A stretch of DNA of 64,000 nt from Micromonospora pallida (GTDB lineage Bacteria > Actinomycetota > Actinomycetes > Mycobacteriales > Micromonosporaceae): positions 1,736,001 to 1,800,000 of the forward strand of contig NZ_FMHW01000002.1 in the NCBI RefSeq assembly GCF_900090325.1, in the 5' to 3' direction. The position numbers and the translations under genes are program-made. Positions 43,271-50,792 of the stretch are shown piece by piece. How positions within the stretch are numbered: the stretch's first letter is position 1; each line of letters opens with the position of its first letter. A model generated the notes under the pieces. The model did no database searches and had not been told where the DNA came from. It worked only from the letters and a program-made list of their open reading frames with translations.

Positions 43271-44200
43271 TCAGCGGTCCGGGCTGTCGACCGGAGCCAT
43301 CACCCGTAGCGCGTTGGCAGCCAGGCCGAGCCGGATCGGGGTCTGTCCGCAGAGCTCGCCGTCGACCTCGACCCGCGCCGGGCGGTCGGTCTCCAGCCAG
43401 AGTTCGCGTACCGCGAGGAACGGTTCGTCGCCGAGCGTCCGACGGTGGCCGGTGGCCGCGTTGCGGGCCGTGTCGCTCAGCAGGCCCCGCCGGGTCGGCC
43501 CGCCAACCGGGTACGCCACCAGCAGCCGGTCGTCCGCGTCGGCGTCGGCGGTGATCCGCCGGCCGGCGTGGAACCCGCCGTTGGCCACGTACAGCTGGTG
43601 GGTGACGAACTCGCGCGTCCCACCGGCGGCCCGGACCGTGGCCCGCATCGGCCGGTGCCGGGCGAGCAGCGCCAGCGCGGTCAGCGGGTAGGCGAGTCGC
43701 CCGGTGACCCGCTTCAGCCGGGGCGGGGTCCGGAGCATGATGTCGGCGGAGAGTCCGATCCCGACGTGGTTGGCGAACGGCACGTCCCCGGCCAGACCGA
43801 GGTCGACGTCGATCACCTTGCCGTCGGTGAGGACCGCGACGGCTCCGTCGAGGTCGAGTGGGACGCCGACCGTCCGGGCGAAGTTGTTGGTGGTGCCGAG
43901 CGGTAGCAGGCCGAGCGCCATGTCCCGGTGGGCGAGCAACCGGGCGGCGGCGCTGAGCGTGCCGTCTCCGCCCCCGGCTACGAGCAGGTCCGGCGCCAGG
44001 CCGGCGGCGGCGGTGAGGCACTGGTCGAGTTCACCGGGACGGTCGACCGGGTACGTACCGAGCAGGTCGAAGCCGGCTGCTGCCAGTCGTGACCGTGCGT
44101 GATCGTAGAGCCGGCGACCCCGGCGGGAACGGGCGTTGATGACCAGCGCGGCGCGGCGGTTCCGCCGGATGGTCTCGCCCAGTTCCTCCTTGCTTCGCAT
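43271..44200 (-). CDS. Diacylglycerol kinase-like lipid kinase
   Basis: 309 residues of the DAGK catalytic (YegS/DgkB-like) family. GGGDGTL is the nucleotide-binding signature near residue 77-83, and PLGTTNNFAR follows at about 100-109. The C-terminal half has the beta-rich lipid-binding domain. It would phosphorylate diacylglycerol or a related membrane lipid. The 163-bp leader on its upstream side contains an 18-codon frame and a hairpin, so possible attenuation is noted separately. Confidence 0.88.
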   Translation of the reverse strand: MRSKEELGETIRRNRRAALVINARSRRGRRLYDHARSRLAAAGFDLLGTYPVDRPGELDQCLTAAAGLAPDLLVAGGGDGTLSAAARLLAHRDMALGLLPLGTTNNFARTVGVPLDLDGAVAVLTDGKVIDVDLGLAGDVPFANHVGIGLSADIMLRTPPRLKRVTGRLAYPLTALALLARHRPMRATVRAAGGTREFVTHQLYVANGGFHAGRRITADADADDRLLVAYPVGGPTRRGLLSDTARNAATGHRRTLGDEPFLAVRELWLETDRPARVEVDGELCGQTPIRLGLAANALRVMAPVDSPDR

Positions 44201-44302
44201 GGGGCCCGACCCTATCGTCCGGGCCCCGTCTCCCCGTGGCCGGCACCCGCCTCGTCGACCGTGGACGGGACCGGACCCGGGGTCGTGCTTGCCGTCGGAA
44301 AA

Positions 44303-44334
44303 CCGGAATCGTGGAGGTCGGTCTCCAGTTCCGG
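44303..44334 (-). terminator. Hairpin downstream of the 18-residue reading frame
   Basis: On the minus strand CCGGAA and TTCCGG enclose an inner TGGAG/CTCCA pair with a 6-nt loop. It lies between the small frame (ends 44364) and the lipid-kinase start (44200) and may end the regulator transcript. Confidence 0.4.
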
Positions 44335-44363
44335 GCCTGACCGGCGCGGTGTGTCACACCGAC

Positions 44364-44420
44364 TCAGTGCCACTCCCAATCGTTGCGGTAGGCGGTGGCC
44401 TGCGCCGTGAATTCCTGCAT
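44364..44420 (-). CDS. 18-residue peptide reading frame just after the SARP regulator
   Basis: ATG at 44420 is preceded by AAAGGGAG five bases upstream, a good ribosome site. The frame reads MQEFTAQATAYRNDWEWH and ends in TGA at 44364. It starts 34 bp after the stop of the large TPR-containing regulator on the same strand. There is no hydrophobic export signal. It is hydrophilic with an aromatic, Trp-rich C-terminus. It may be a small effector peptide for the regulator, a leader peptide for the lipid kinase downstream, or chance; too short for recognition by homology here. Confidence 0.45.
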   Translation of the reverse strand: MQEFTAQATAYRNDWEWH

Positions 44421-44454
44421 CGTGACTCCCTTTCGCGTTTCGGTGTCATCGACG

Positions 44455-47346
44455 TTAGTCCACACTCCGGAGGGTGTCTGCATTGTGGGGATCGGTTGAC
44501 CGGTTCCGGCCACCGGCCGTCGATTCGAGGTCCGCGAGGGCGCCCCGGATGGTTGCCTCCAGGAGCGTCGGGCGCGGCTGCCGGCACAGCACGAGGGCGG
44601 TGTGCAGTGCCTTGCGGGCCCGTTCTACCTGGCCGAGGCCCTGGTAGCAGAGGCTGAGCCCGTGCAGGGCCTGGCCCTCGCCAGTGAGGTCGCCGAGCTG
44701 GCGGCTGGCCGCCAGTACCCCGGAGAACAGGGGCTCGGCGTCGGTGAACCGTTCCTGCCGTACCCGGAGCATGCCCTGCCAGAACAGTACCTGGGCTTCC
44801 AGCCGGGTCGATCCGCCAAGCCGACACATGTCCAATGCCTGACAGAAATAGCGATCGGCGGTCACATAATCCTGTTGGTTCAGATGTATTTGTCCGATAC
44901 CGCGCAGGGCGATTGCGGCCGAGGTCCAGTCGCGGGCATCGATCAATTCCGGCAATACCTCCTTGTACCGGACGAGTGCCTCACGTTCGTGTCCCTTGAT
45001 ACGGCTCAACGAGGCGGCGAAGGCATTCACGAGGGCGCGTCCGTGCAGGCTGTCGGTGGTGGCGAAGATCTCCAGCGCCTGGGCGATGTACTCCTCGGCC
45101 CGGGCGAACTCGCGGCGGTCGGTGCTGTGCATGGCGAGGCGGTAGAGCATCGTCGCCTCACCGTGCCGGTCGTCGGCCGCCCGGGCGGCGTCGAGCGCCA
45201 GGACGAGCAGCTCGTGCCACTCCGTGAAGTAGCGTCGCATCTGGAACAGCGGCGAGGTGATGTTGACCAGCTCCCAGCAGGCCGCGGCGTGTCCCTCCTG
45301 CGCGGCCCGGCGGGCGACCACGGCCAGCGCGGTCCGTTCGCTCTCGAACCAGGTGACCGGCTCCTCGGCGGGGCGGATCCCCTGCGCGTCGTCGACCGCG
45401 TACCGTTCCGCGGGCACCAGGACCGTCCGGTACGGTCCGCCGTGCACGGCGCGGTACGCGCGGTCCGCCATGGACAGCCATGCCCCGAACACCCGGCCCC
45501 GCGCGGCGGCCAGCTCGGTGCTGTCGTCCTCGACGTCGGCGCGTTCGCGGGCGAACAGGCGCACGAGGTGGTGCAGGCGGAAGCGTGATCCGCTCACCGG
45601 GTCGGACTCGGCGACGTCCACCAGTTGTCCGTCGAACAGCTCCTCCAGCAGCGTCTCGCCCCGGGTGGGGCTGACGTCCAGCAGCGCCGCCGCGATCCAG
45701 GAGTCGGTGTAGGCCAGGTCGATGTGGCCGGTCAGGCGCAGCAGCCGCTGCGCCGCGGGGGAGAGGCCGGCGTAGCTGATCGACAGACTCGCCCGAACGT
45801 CCAGGTCGTGGTAGCTGAACTGGTCGAGCCGTCCGCTCTCGTCGCGCAACATCCGGCTCAGCTTGGCCACGCTCCAGTGCGGCTTGGCCGCGAGCCGGGC
45901 GCCGAGTACCCGCAGCGCGAGCGGCAGGAAACCACACTGTCGGCACAGTTCGGCCGCCGCCTCCGGCTCGGCCCGCAGCCGGGTGGGGCCGGCCACGTGC
46001 CCGAGCAGTTCCACCGCCTGCCCCGGCTCGAAGATCTCCAGCCGCAGGCCCGGGGCGCCGAAGGTCGAGCCGAGGTGGGTCCGGCCGTTGATGATCACGG
46101 CGCAGTGCTGCCCGGCCGGTACGAGCGGGGCGATCTGGTCGTCGGAGGCCGCATTGTCGAGCACCACCAGCACCCGACGTTCGGCGAGCAGGTCACGGTA
46201 GAGGTCGGCCCGTTCCTCGATGGTCTCCGGCACCGCCGCGCCGTCGACGCCGAGGGCACGCAGGAAGCGGCCGAGCACCTCGGCGGGGTCGATCGGGGTC
46301 CGGTGGTCCGGACCGCGCAGGTTGGCGTACATCTGCCCGTCCGGGAAGTCCTCCCGCAGGGTGTGCGCGACGTGCACCGACAGCGCCGTCTTGCCGACCC
46401 CGCCCGGACCGGTCACCGCCACCACCGCCACGCCGGTGCGGCCCGGCGCGGTGAGCAGCCGACGGATCCGGTCGATCTCCGCCGTACGGCCGGTGAAGTC
46501 GCTCACGTCCGGCGGCAGCAACCGGGGTACGCCGCCACGGAAGGTTCCGCCCGACTGCTCCGGGGCGGCGACCGGCAGGGGGTCGTCCGGGGCGGCGTTC
46601 GGCTCGCCCTCGCCCTCGCGCAGGATGGACAGGTGCAGCCGTTGGACGTCCGGCTGCGGGTCGACGCCGAACTCGTCGGCCAGCCACCGGCGCCACTCGT
46701 CGTAGTAGCTGAGCGCCTCGGCGCTGCGCCCCACCCTGGTCAGGGCCAGCATGAGCTGGCCGACGAGTCGCTCCCGGGCGGGGTTGACCCGCGCGGTGGC
46801 GAGGAGTTCGTCGACGATGCGCTGCTGGTTGCCGAGCCCCAGCTCCAGGTCGAACAGTTCCTCGGTCGCGGTCAGCCGGGCGGACTCCAGCCCCTGGCAG
46901 AGGGTCGCGCAGAGTTCGTTGGGGACGTCCCCGCCCAGCACCGGACCCCGCCACAGGTCGAGGGCCTGACGCAGGGTCCGGATGGCGGTCTTGCCGTCCC
47001 GCTCGGCCCGGGAGGCCCGGACCAGGGCGAGGAAGTGCTGCGCGTCGATCGCCTCGGGCGCGGACTCGAGCAGGTAGCCGCCGCCGCGGGTACGCAGCCG
47101 CACCGCAGCCTCGACGGGGCCGCTGAGCACGCCGCGCAGTTCGCTGACCCGCGTCTGCACGACGGCACGTGCCTGGCGCGGCGGCGAGTCGCCCCAGAGC
47201 AGGTCGATCAGCTGGTTGGCCGATACCAGTTCGTTGGCGCGGAGCGCGAGGATGCCGAGGATCAGACGCTGCTGGCGCCGGGCGAGCCGCACGGGAGAGC
47301 CGGCGTGCCACACCTCCACCGGCCCCAGTATGCGAACTTCCACCAC
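44455..47346 (-). CDS. AfsR-like SARP transcriptional regulator (DNA-binding/BTAD/NB-ARC/TPR)
   Basis: 963 residues. The first 90 form an OmpR-like winged helix (ANQLIDLLWGDSPPRQAR), then the bacterial transcriptional activator domain to about 245 (SYYDEWRRWLADEFGVDP). An NTPase domain follows from about 285 with Walker A GPGGVGKTAL near 313 and Walker B RVLVVLDNA. TPR-like repeats fill about 690-950. Start is GTG at 47346 or the adjacent GTG at 47343. AfsR-type proteins activate antibiotic genes through heptamer direct repeats, with the NTPase/TPR part as sensor. It probably controls one of the flanking clusters; three matching repeats lie just upstream. Confidence 0.93.
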   Translation of the reverse strand: MVEVRILGPVEVWHAGSPVRLARRQQRLILGILALRANELVSANQLIDLLWGDSPPRQARAVVQTRVSELRGVLSGPVEAAVRLRTRGGGYLLESAPEAIDAQHFLALVRASRAERDGKTAIRTLRQALDLWRGPVLGGDVPNELCATLCQGLESARLTATEELFDLELGLGNQQRIVDELLATARVNPARERLVGQLMLALTRVGRSAEALSYYDEWRRWLADEFGVDPQPDVQRLHLSILREGEGEPNAAPDDPLPVAAPEQSGGTFRGGVPRLLPPDVSDFTGRTAEIDRIRRLLTAPGRTGVAVVAVTGPGGVGKTALSVHVAHTLREDFPDGQMYANLRGPDHRTPIDPAEVLGRFLRALGVDGAAVPETIEERADLYRDLLAERRVLVVLDNAASDDQIAPLVPAGQHCAVIINGRTHLGSTFGAPGLRLEIFEPGQAVELLGHVAGPTRLRAEPEAAAELCRQCGFLPLALRVLGARLAAKPHWSVAKLSRMLRDESGRLDQFSYHDLDVRASLSISYAGLSPAAQRLLRLTGHIDLAYTDSWIAAALLDVSPTRGETLLEELFDGQLVDVAESDPVSGSRFRLHHLVRLFARERADVEDDSTELAAARGRVFGAWLSMADRAYRAVHGGPYRTVLVPAERYAVDDAQGIRPAEEPVTWFESERTALAVVARRAAQEGHAAACWELVNITSPLFQMRRYFTEWHELLVLALDAARAADDRHGEATMLYRLAMHSTDRREFARAEEYIAQALEIFATTDSLHGRALVNAFAASLSRIKGHEREALVRYKEVLPELIDARDWTSAAIALRGIGQIHLNQQDYVTADRYFCQALDMCRLGGSTRLEAQVLFWQGMLRVRQERFTDAEPLFSGVLAASRQLGDLTGEGQALHGLSLCYQGLGQVERARKALHTALVLCRQPRPTLLEATIRGALADLESTAGGRNRSTDPHNADTLRSVD

Positions 47347-47460
47347 ACACCCCCCACGTTGGAGTTTCCGCGACGATACTCCTCGCGACGGTGTCCCCGC
47401 CCTACGTGTCGGGCCGCCGACTGGGTCGGAGCAGCTCCGAGGTACGTTTGCCGGCGTCGA

Positions 47461-47489
47461 TGGAAGCGGGCGGGAAGCGTTTGGGAAGA
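47461..47489 (+). promoter_or_regulatory. Three SARP-type heptamer direct repeats
   Basis: TGGAAGC (47461-47467), GGGAAGC (47472-47478) and GGGAAGA (47483-47489) are separated by exactly 4 bp, giving the 11-bp period expected for SARP binding. They lie in the 212-bp divergent region between the SARP gene and the HTH gene, 70 bp before the HTH start; a weak -10-like AACACT begins 11 bp after the last repeat. Confidence 0.6.
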
Positions 47490-47558
47490 CCGCCCTTGCA
47501 ACACTGTGGCGGGCCGGCTGTGGCGTGTCGGCCCTGTGACGTCAGGAGGAAACAGCCC

Positions 47559-47822
47559 ATGCCCGCGCACAACGGACTCGCGGTCGCCCCGCCCGTCGAC
47601 GATCCCCTGCCCGCCCTCGAGGTCAGCAAGCTCGACCGGGACATCCTGCGTCAACTGGCCGCCGGCTACACCGACGAGGCGACGGCCGTGCGGCTGAACG
47701 TCAGCCCGCGCACCGTCCGGCGTCGGCTGGCCCTGATCGGTGAGCAGTTGGGGGTGCAGGGCCGGTTCGGCCTCGGGGTCGCCGCCGCCCAGCTCGGACT
47801 GGTCTCGGTCCGCCGGCGCTGA
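47559..47822 (+). CDS. Small stand-alone LuxR-type helix-turn-helix protein
   Basis: 87 residues from ATG 47559, preceded by AGGAGG. Residues about 24-75 are a LuxR/GerE HTH: LDRDILRQLAAGYTDEATAVRLNVSPRTVRRRL. There is no receiver or ligand domain. Proteins of this size beside NRPS/PKS clusters are usually accessory regulators. Divergent from the SARP gene and downstream of the heptamer repeats, so it is a likely SARP target. Followed by a repeat-rich gap and the convergent MFS gene. Confidence 0.8.
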   Translation: MPAHNGLAVAPPVDDPLPALEVSKLDRDILRQLAAGYTDEATAVRLNVSPRTVRRRLALIGEQLGVQGRFGLGVAAAQLGLVSVRRR

Positions 47823-47960
47823 CCCCTACCCGGACCCATGGGGCCAGCGCGCCCCTACCGGGACCCGTCCGGCCACCATCTCCCTCCCACCGAGACACCT
47901 CCGGCTACCGGGACTCTTCCGGCCACCATGCCCCTACCGGGACTCGTCCGGCCAGCGCGC
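47823..47960. repeat. Degenerate tandem copies of the MFS gene end
   Basis: The unit CTACCGGGACTCGTCCGGCC, or a close variant, occurs about four times between 47,825 and 47,955. The right-most copy is the last codons and TAG stop of the MFS gene (minus strand, ending RWPDESR), and the others fill the gap to the HTH gene. Confidence 0.7.
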
Positions 47961-49205
47961 CTCGCGGATTCGCCGGTCGGTGAGGGCCCACCCGACGGCG
48001 AGGGCCAGGACCCCGGCCAGGGTGAGGATCGCGTACGCGGCCGGTAGCCGCTCCAGCAGTTGGCCGGAGGCGAAGAGGCCGACCGAGGCCCCGGCGCCGA
48101 GCACCGTCATGAACGCCGTGAACGTTCGACCGCGCTGCTCGTCGGGCACCTGCCGGAAGATCAGGATGTCGACGAGCACCCGCATCGACGGCCCGCCGAG
48201 ACCGAGCAGGAACAGCGCGGTCGCCAGCCACCAGGCTCCCAGCGGCAGGGCCAGCGCGCTGATGAACGCCACCGCCGTGCCGCCGAGGATCAGCATCAGC
48301 GTTCCCGGGGAGAACGCGCGGTGCAACGGGCGGACCAGCAGGGTGCCGGCGAGCCCACCGACCGCCAACCCGGCCGAGGTCAACCCGATCATGGTGGGGG
48401 AGGCCCCGGCGCGGTCCAGCATCACCAGCACGATGAGGAAGAGCGGTGCCGTGACCGCGTTCAGCGCCATGGCGAAGATGGTGCTGTGCCGCAGGGTCGG
48501 CACCCGCCAGAGCAGGGCGAGCCCGGCGAGGGACCGGCGGACCGTCCCGCTCTGCTCGACCGGCGCGGCCGGGGCGTCCTCGCGACGGGGAACGCGGACG
48601 AAGAGGGCACAGAGCAACGACACCGTGAACGACACCGCGGTCGCGACGAAGGGCAGCAGGGTGGCGAGGCTGTAGAGCAGACCGCCCAGCGGGGGGCCGC
48701 CGAGGGCCGCCGCGTGCGTGCGTACCTCCTCCTGCGTCAGCGCGGCGGTGAGCTGTCGGGGCGGTACGACCGCCCGGACCAGGAGCATCCGCGCCGAGCC
48801 GCCGAGCGGTCCCACCGTGCCCACCACGACGGCCACGCCCAGCAGGTGCGGCAGGGTGACGGCGTCGAGGAACACCGCCGCCAGGACACTCGCCGAGGCG
48901 GTCGCCCGGGCGGTCTCCATGACGATGAGCAGCTTCCGTCGGTCGTAGGTGTCGGCGACGCTGCCGGCCGGAATGCCGACCAGCAGGGCCATGAACAGTT
49001 GCACGCCCCCGAACGTGCCCGCCCAGGCGGGGGACCCGGTGATGGCCAGGACCATCAGGGGGTAGACGAGATCGGTGACCTCCCGACCGAGGAAGGCGAA
49101 GGCCGAGCCGCTCCACAGCAGCTGGAAGTCGCGGTTGCGCCGGAGCGGCTTCTCGGCGACCACCTCCGGGTCGCGCACGGCCGTGCCGCCGGGCTGGGCA
49201 CTCAT
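47934..49205 (-). CDS. MFS efflux transporter
   Basis: 423 residues with about twelve membrane segments, of the MFS_3/macrolide- and enterobactin-exporter type. VADTYDRRKLLIVMETARA between segments 2 and 3 is the conserved cytoplasmic loop (GxxxDRxxRR-like). Start ATG 49205 is 45 bp after the PadR gene in the same direction, a common pairing in which PadR represses an exporter. Downstream of dpgABCD and the NRPS genes, so it is the probable exporter and self-resistance pump for the peptide. Confidence 0.9.
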   Translation of the reverse strand: MSAQPGGTAVRDPEVVAEKPLRRNRDFQLLWSGSAFAFLGREVTDLVYPLMVLAITGSPAWAGTFGGVQLFMALLVGIPAGSVADTYDRRKLLIVMETARATASASVLAAVFLDAVTLPHLLGVAVVVGTVGPLGGSARMLLVRAVVPPRQLTAALTQEEVRTHAAALGGPPLGGLLYSLATLLPFVATAVSFTVSLLCALFVRVPRREDAPAAPVEQSGTVRRSLAGLALLWRVPTLRHSTIFAMALNAVTAPLFLIVLVMLDRAGASPTMIGLTSAGLAVGGLAGTLLVRPLHRAFSPGTLMLILGGTAVAFISALALPLGAWWLATALFLLGLGGPSMRVLVDILIFRQVPDEQRGRTFTAFMTVLGAGASVGLFASGQLLERLPAAYAILTLAGVLALAVGWALTDRRIREARWPDESR

Positions 49206-49249
49206 CGGGGTTTCTCCTGTCGGGTCGGGTGGGTCGGTCGGGGATGGGC

Positions 49250-49882
49250 TCAGGAGCCGGCGGGGGTGTCGTCGGCGAGGATCCGGTACAGGTCGCGCCG
49301 GGCTGCGTCCAGCACCCGCCCGGCCCGGGTCAACTGCTCGTCGCTGCCGGTCGCGGTCACCTGGGTGGCCGCCGAGGCCAGCCCGTCGAGGGCGTGGCGC
49401 ACCTCGGCACCCCGGTCGGGCAGCCGCCGGTCGACCGACCGCCACGGCTCGTTGACGCGGTCCTCGTTCGCCGCGACGAAGGCGTGCCCGGCCTCGGTGA
49501 GGTGGCAGCGCCGGTCCGTCCCGGTGCCGGTGACCCCGACCAGACCCTCTTCCTCGAGTTGGGCCAGGGCCGGGTAGACCGATCCGGGGCTGGGGCGCCA
49601 CCGGCCACCGCTGCGCTCGGCGACGGCCTGGATGAGCTGGTAGCCATTGCGGGGCTGCTCGTGCAGCAGTGCCAGCAGGGCGGCCCGCACGTCGCCCCGG
49701 CGCATCCGGCCCGCCCGCCCCCCGCCCGGCGGCGGTGGCGGAGGGGGAGGTGGGGGTGGGGGTGGGGGTGGCAGTGGGGGAGCCGGATGCGCCGGCCGGG
49801 GCGGGAACGGGGGCAGGGCGTCCGGGGCCTCGTCCGGCCCGATGTGGACGTGGTGGGGAGTCCCGGGGTGGCGTTCGGACAT
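49250..49882 (-). CDS. PadR-family transcriptional regulator with N-terminal polyproline tract
   Basis: 210 residues from ATG 49882. The PadR winged helix starts near residue 60: RGDVRAALLALLHEQPRNGYQLIQ, then PSPGSVYPALAQLEEEGLV. Ahead of it is an unusual His/Pro-rich leader with an almost uninterrupted run of about fifteen prolines encoded by a G-rich plus-strand run at about 49,735-49,790. The C-terminal half is the helical dimerisation region. It likely represses itself and the MFS gene from the inverted repeat just upstream and releases when the cluster product binds. Confidence 0.88.
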   Translation of the reverse strand: MSERHPGTPHHVHIGPDEAPDALPPFPPRPAHPAPPLPPPPPPPPPPPPPPPGGGRAGRMRRGDVRAALLALLHEQPRNGYQLIQAVAERSGGRWRPSPGSVYPALAQLEEEGLVGVTGTGTDRRCHLTEAGHAFVAANEDRVNEPWRSVDRRLPDRGAEVRHALDGLASAATQVTATGSDEQLTRAGRVLDAARRDLYRILADDTPAGS

Positions 49883-49903
49883 CGGTCGACCTCCGTCGGA
49901 TGT

Positions 49904-49951
49904 GGAGACTACCGTAACGATATATCGCGATAGCTCGTTACGGTAGTCTCC
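49904..49951. promoter_or_regulatory. Long inverted repeat upstream of PadR (operator, or terminator for dpgD)
   Basis: Perfect 17-bp arms GGAGACTACCGTAACGA (49904-49920) and complement (49935-49951) flank a 14-bp AT-rich centre holding TATCGCGATA. It lies 22 bp before the PadR start. The nested palindrome with AT-rich centre favours an operator/promoter; a terminator for dpgD is also possible. Confidence 0.65.
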
Positions 49952-49956
49952 TCCGG

Positions 49957-50766
49957 TCACCGGCCCTGCCAGACCGGATCGCGCTTCTCCACGAACGCCC
50001 GTGGCCCCTCCACCGCGTCCTGACTGACCGAGCGCTGCTTCTCCCACTCGTAGTCGGCGGTGAACGCCTGCTCCAGCGGCAGGTCCACCGACCGCATCGC
50101 CGCCTGCTTGATCGCCCGGACCGCCAGCGGAGCGCTGCGCAGCAGGTCGGCCACCCAACCCGCCACGCAGTCGTCGAGTTCGTCGGCGGGCACCACCTCG
50201 TTGACCAGCCCGAGCTGCCACGCTCGCCGCGCGTCGAGACGACGGCCGGTCAGCAGGTACCCCATCGCCGTCTTCAGCGGCAGTTGCCGGGCCAGCCGGA
50301 AGACCCCGCCCGCACCGGCGACCAGGCCGAGCCGGGCCTCCGGCAGGGCGAACACCGCGTCCTCGGCCGCCACGACGATGTCGCAGGCCAGCGCCAACTC
50401 GAAGCCGCCGCCCAGGGCGTAGCCGCGCACCCGCGCCACCACCGGCTTGGACAGCTCGAACCGTTCGGTCAGCCGAGGCCAGCCGGGCTGCCCCCGACTG
50501 CCGAACGTGGTCGGACCGGACCCGGCACGGTCCCGGTCGGCCCGCTCCTTGAGGTCCTGCCCGGTGGAGAACGCGCGGTCACCGGCACCGGTCAGCACGG
50601 CGACCCACAGCTCGTCGTCGGCCTCGAAGTCGTCCCAGATCCGACCGAGTTCCTCGTGCGTCCGCAGGTCCATGGCGTTGAGCACGTGCGGCCGGTTCAA
50701 CGTCACGTACGCGACCCGGCCCCGCTTCTCGTACCGGACCCGGGGCTCGTCGTCGTCCTGCGCCAC
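49957..50766 (-). CDS. dpgD: DpgD, enoyl-CoA hydratase of dihydroxyphenylacetate synthesis
   Basis: 269 residues from GTG 50766, crotonase superfamily. It shows the oxyanion-hole region [19 protein letters not shown] and [13 protein letters not shown]. In the vancomycin-type pathway DpgB and DpgD help DpgA by dehydrating and aromatising the tetraketide to 3,5-dihydroxyphenylacetyl-CoA. Length matches known DpgD. It is the last of four genes dpgA-B-C-D in their canonical order, 26 bp after dpgC. Alone it could be mistaken for a catabolic hydratase; the neighbours make the assignment. Confidence 0.88.
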   Translation of the reverse strand: MAQDDDEPRVRYEKRGRVAYVTLNRPHVLNAMDLRTHEELGRIWDDFEADDELWVAVLTGAGDRAFSTGQDLKERADRDRAGSGPTTFGSRGQPGWPRLTERFELSKPVVARVRGYALGGGFELALACDIVVAAEDAVFALPEARLGLVAGAGGVFRLARQLPLKTAMGYLLTGRRLDARRAWQLGLVNEVVPADELDDCVAGWVADLLRSAPLAVRAIKQAAMRSVDLPLEQAFTADYEWEKQRSVSQDAVEGPRAFVEKRDPVWQGR

Positions 50767-50792
50767 CCTGCGCGCTCCTTCCGCGTCGTCGG

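Noticed and set aside
44354..44450. A 31-residue frame starting MTPKRERE that overlaps the 18-residue frame
   Set aside because: Its start has no ribosome site at the right distance, and the product is Arg-rich in the manner of a shadow frame. The 18-residue frame has the better start.
49735..49790. G-rich run as a possible assembly artefact or G-quadruplex regulator
   Set aside because: The run keeps frame through the polyproline leader and the PadR domain is intact on its downstream side, so there is no need to invoke an artefact; quadruplex function has no support here.
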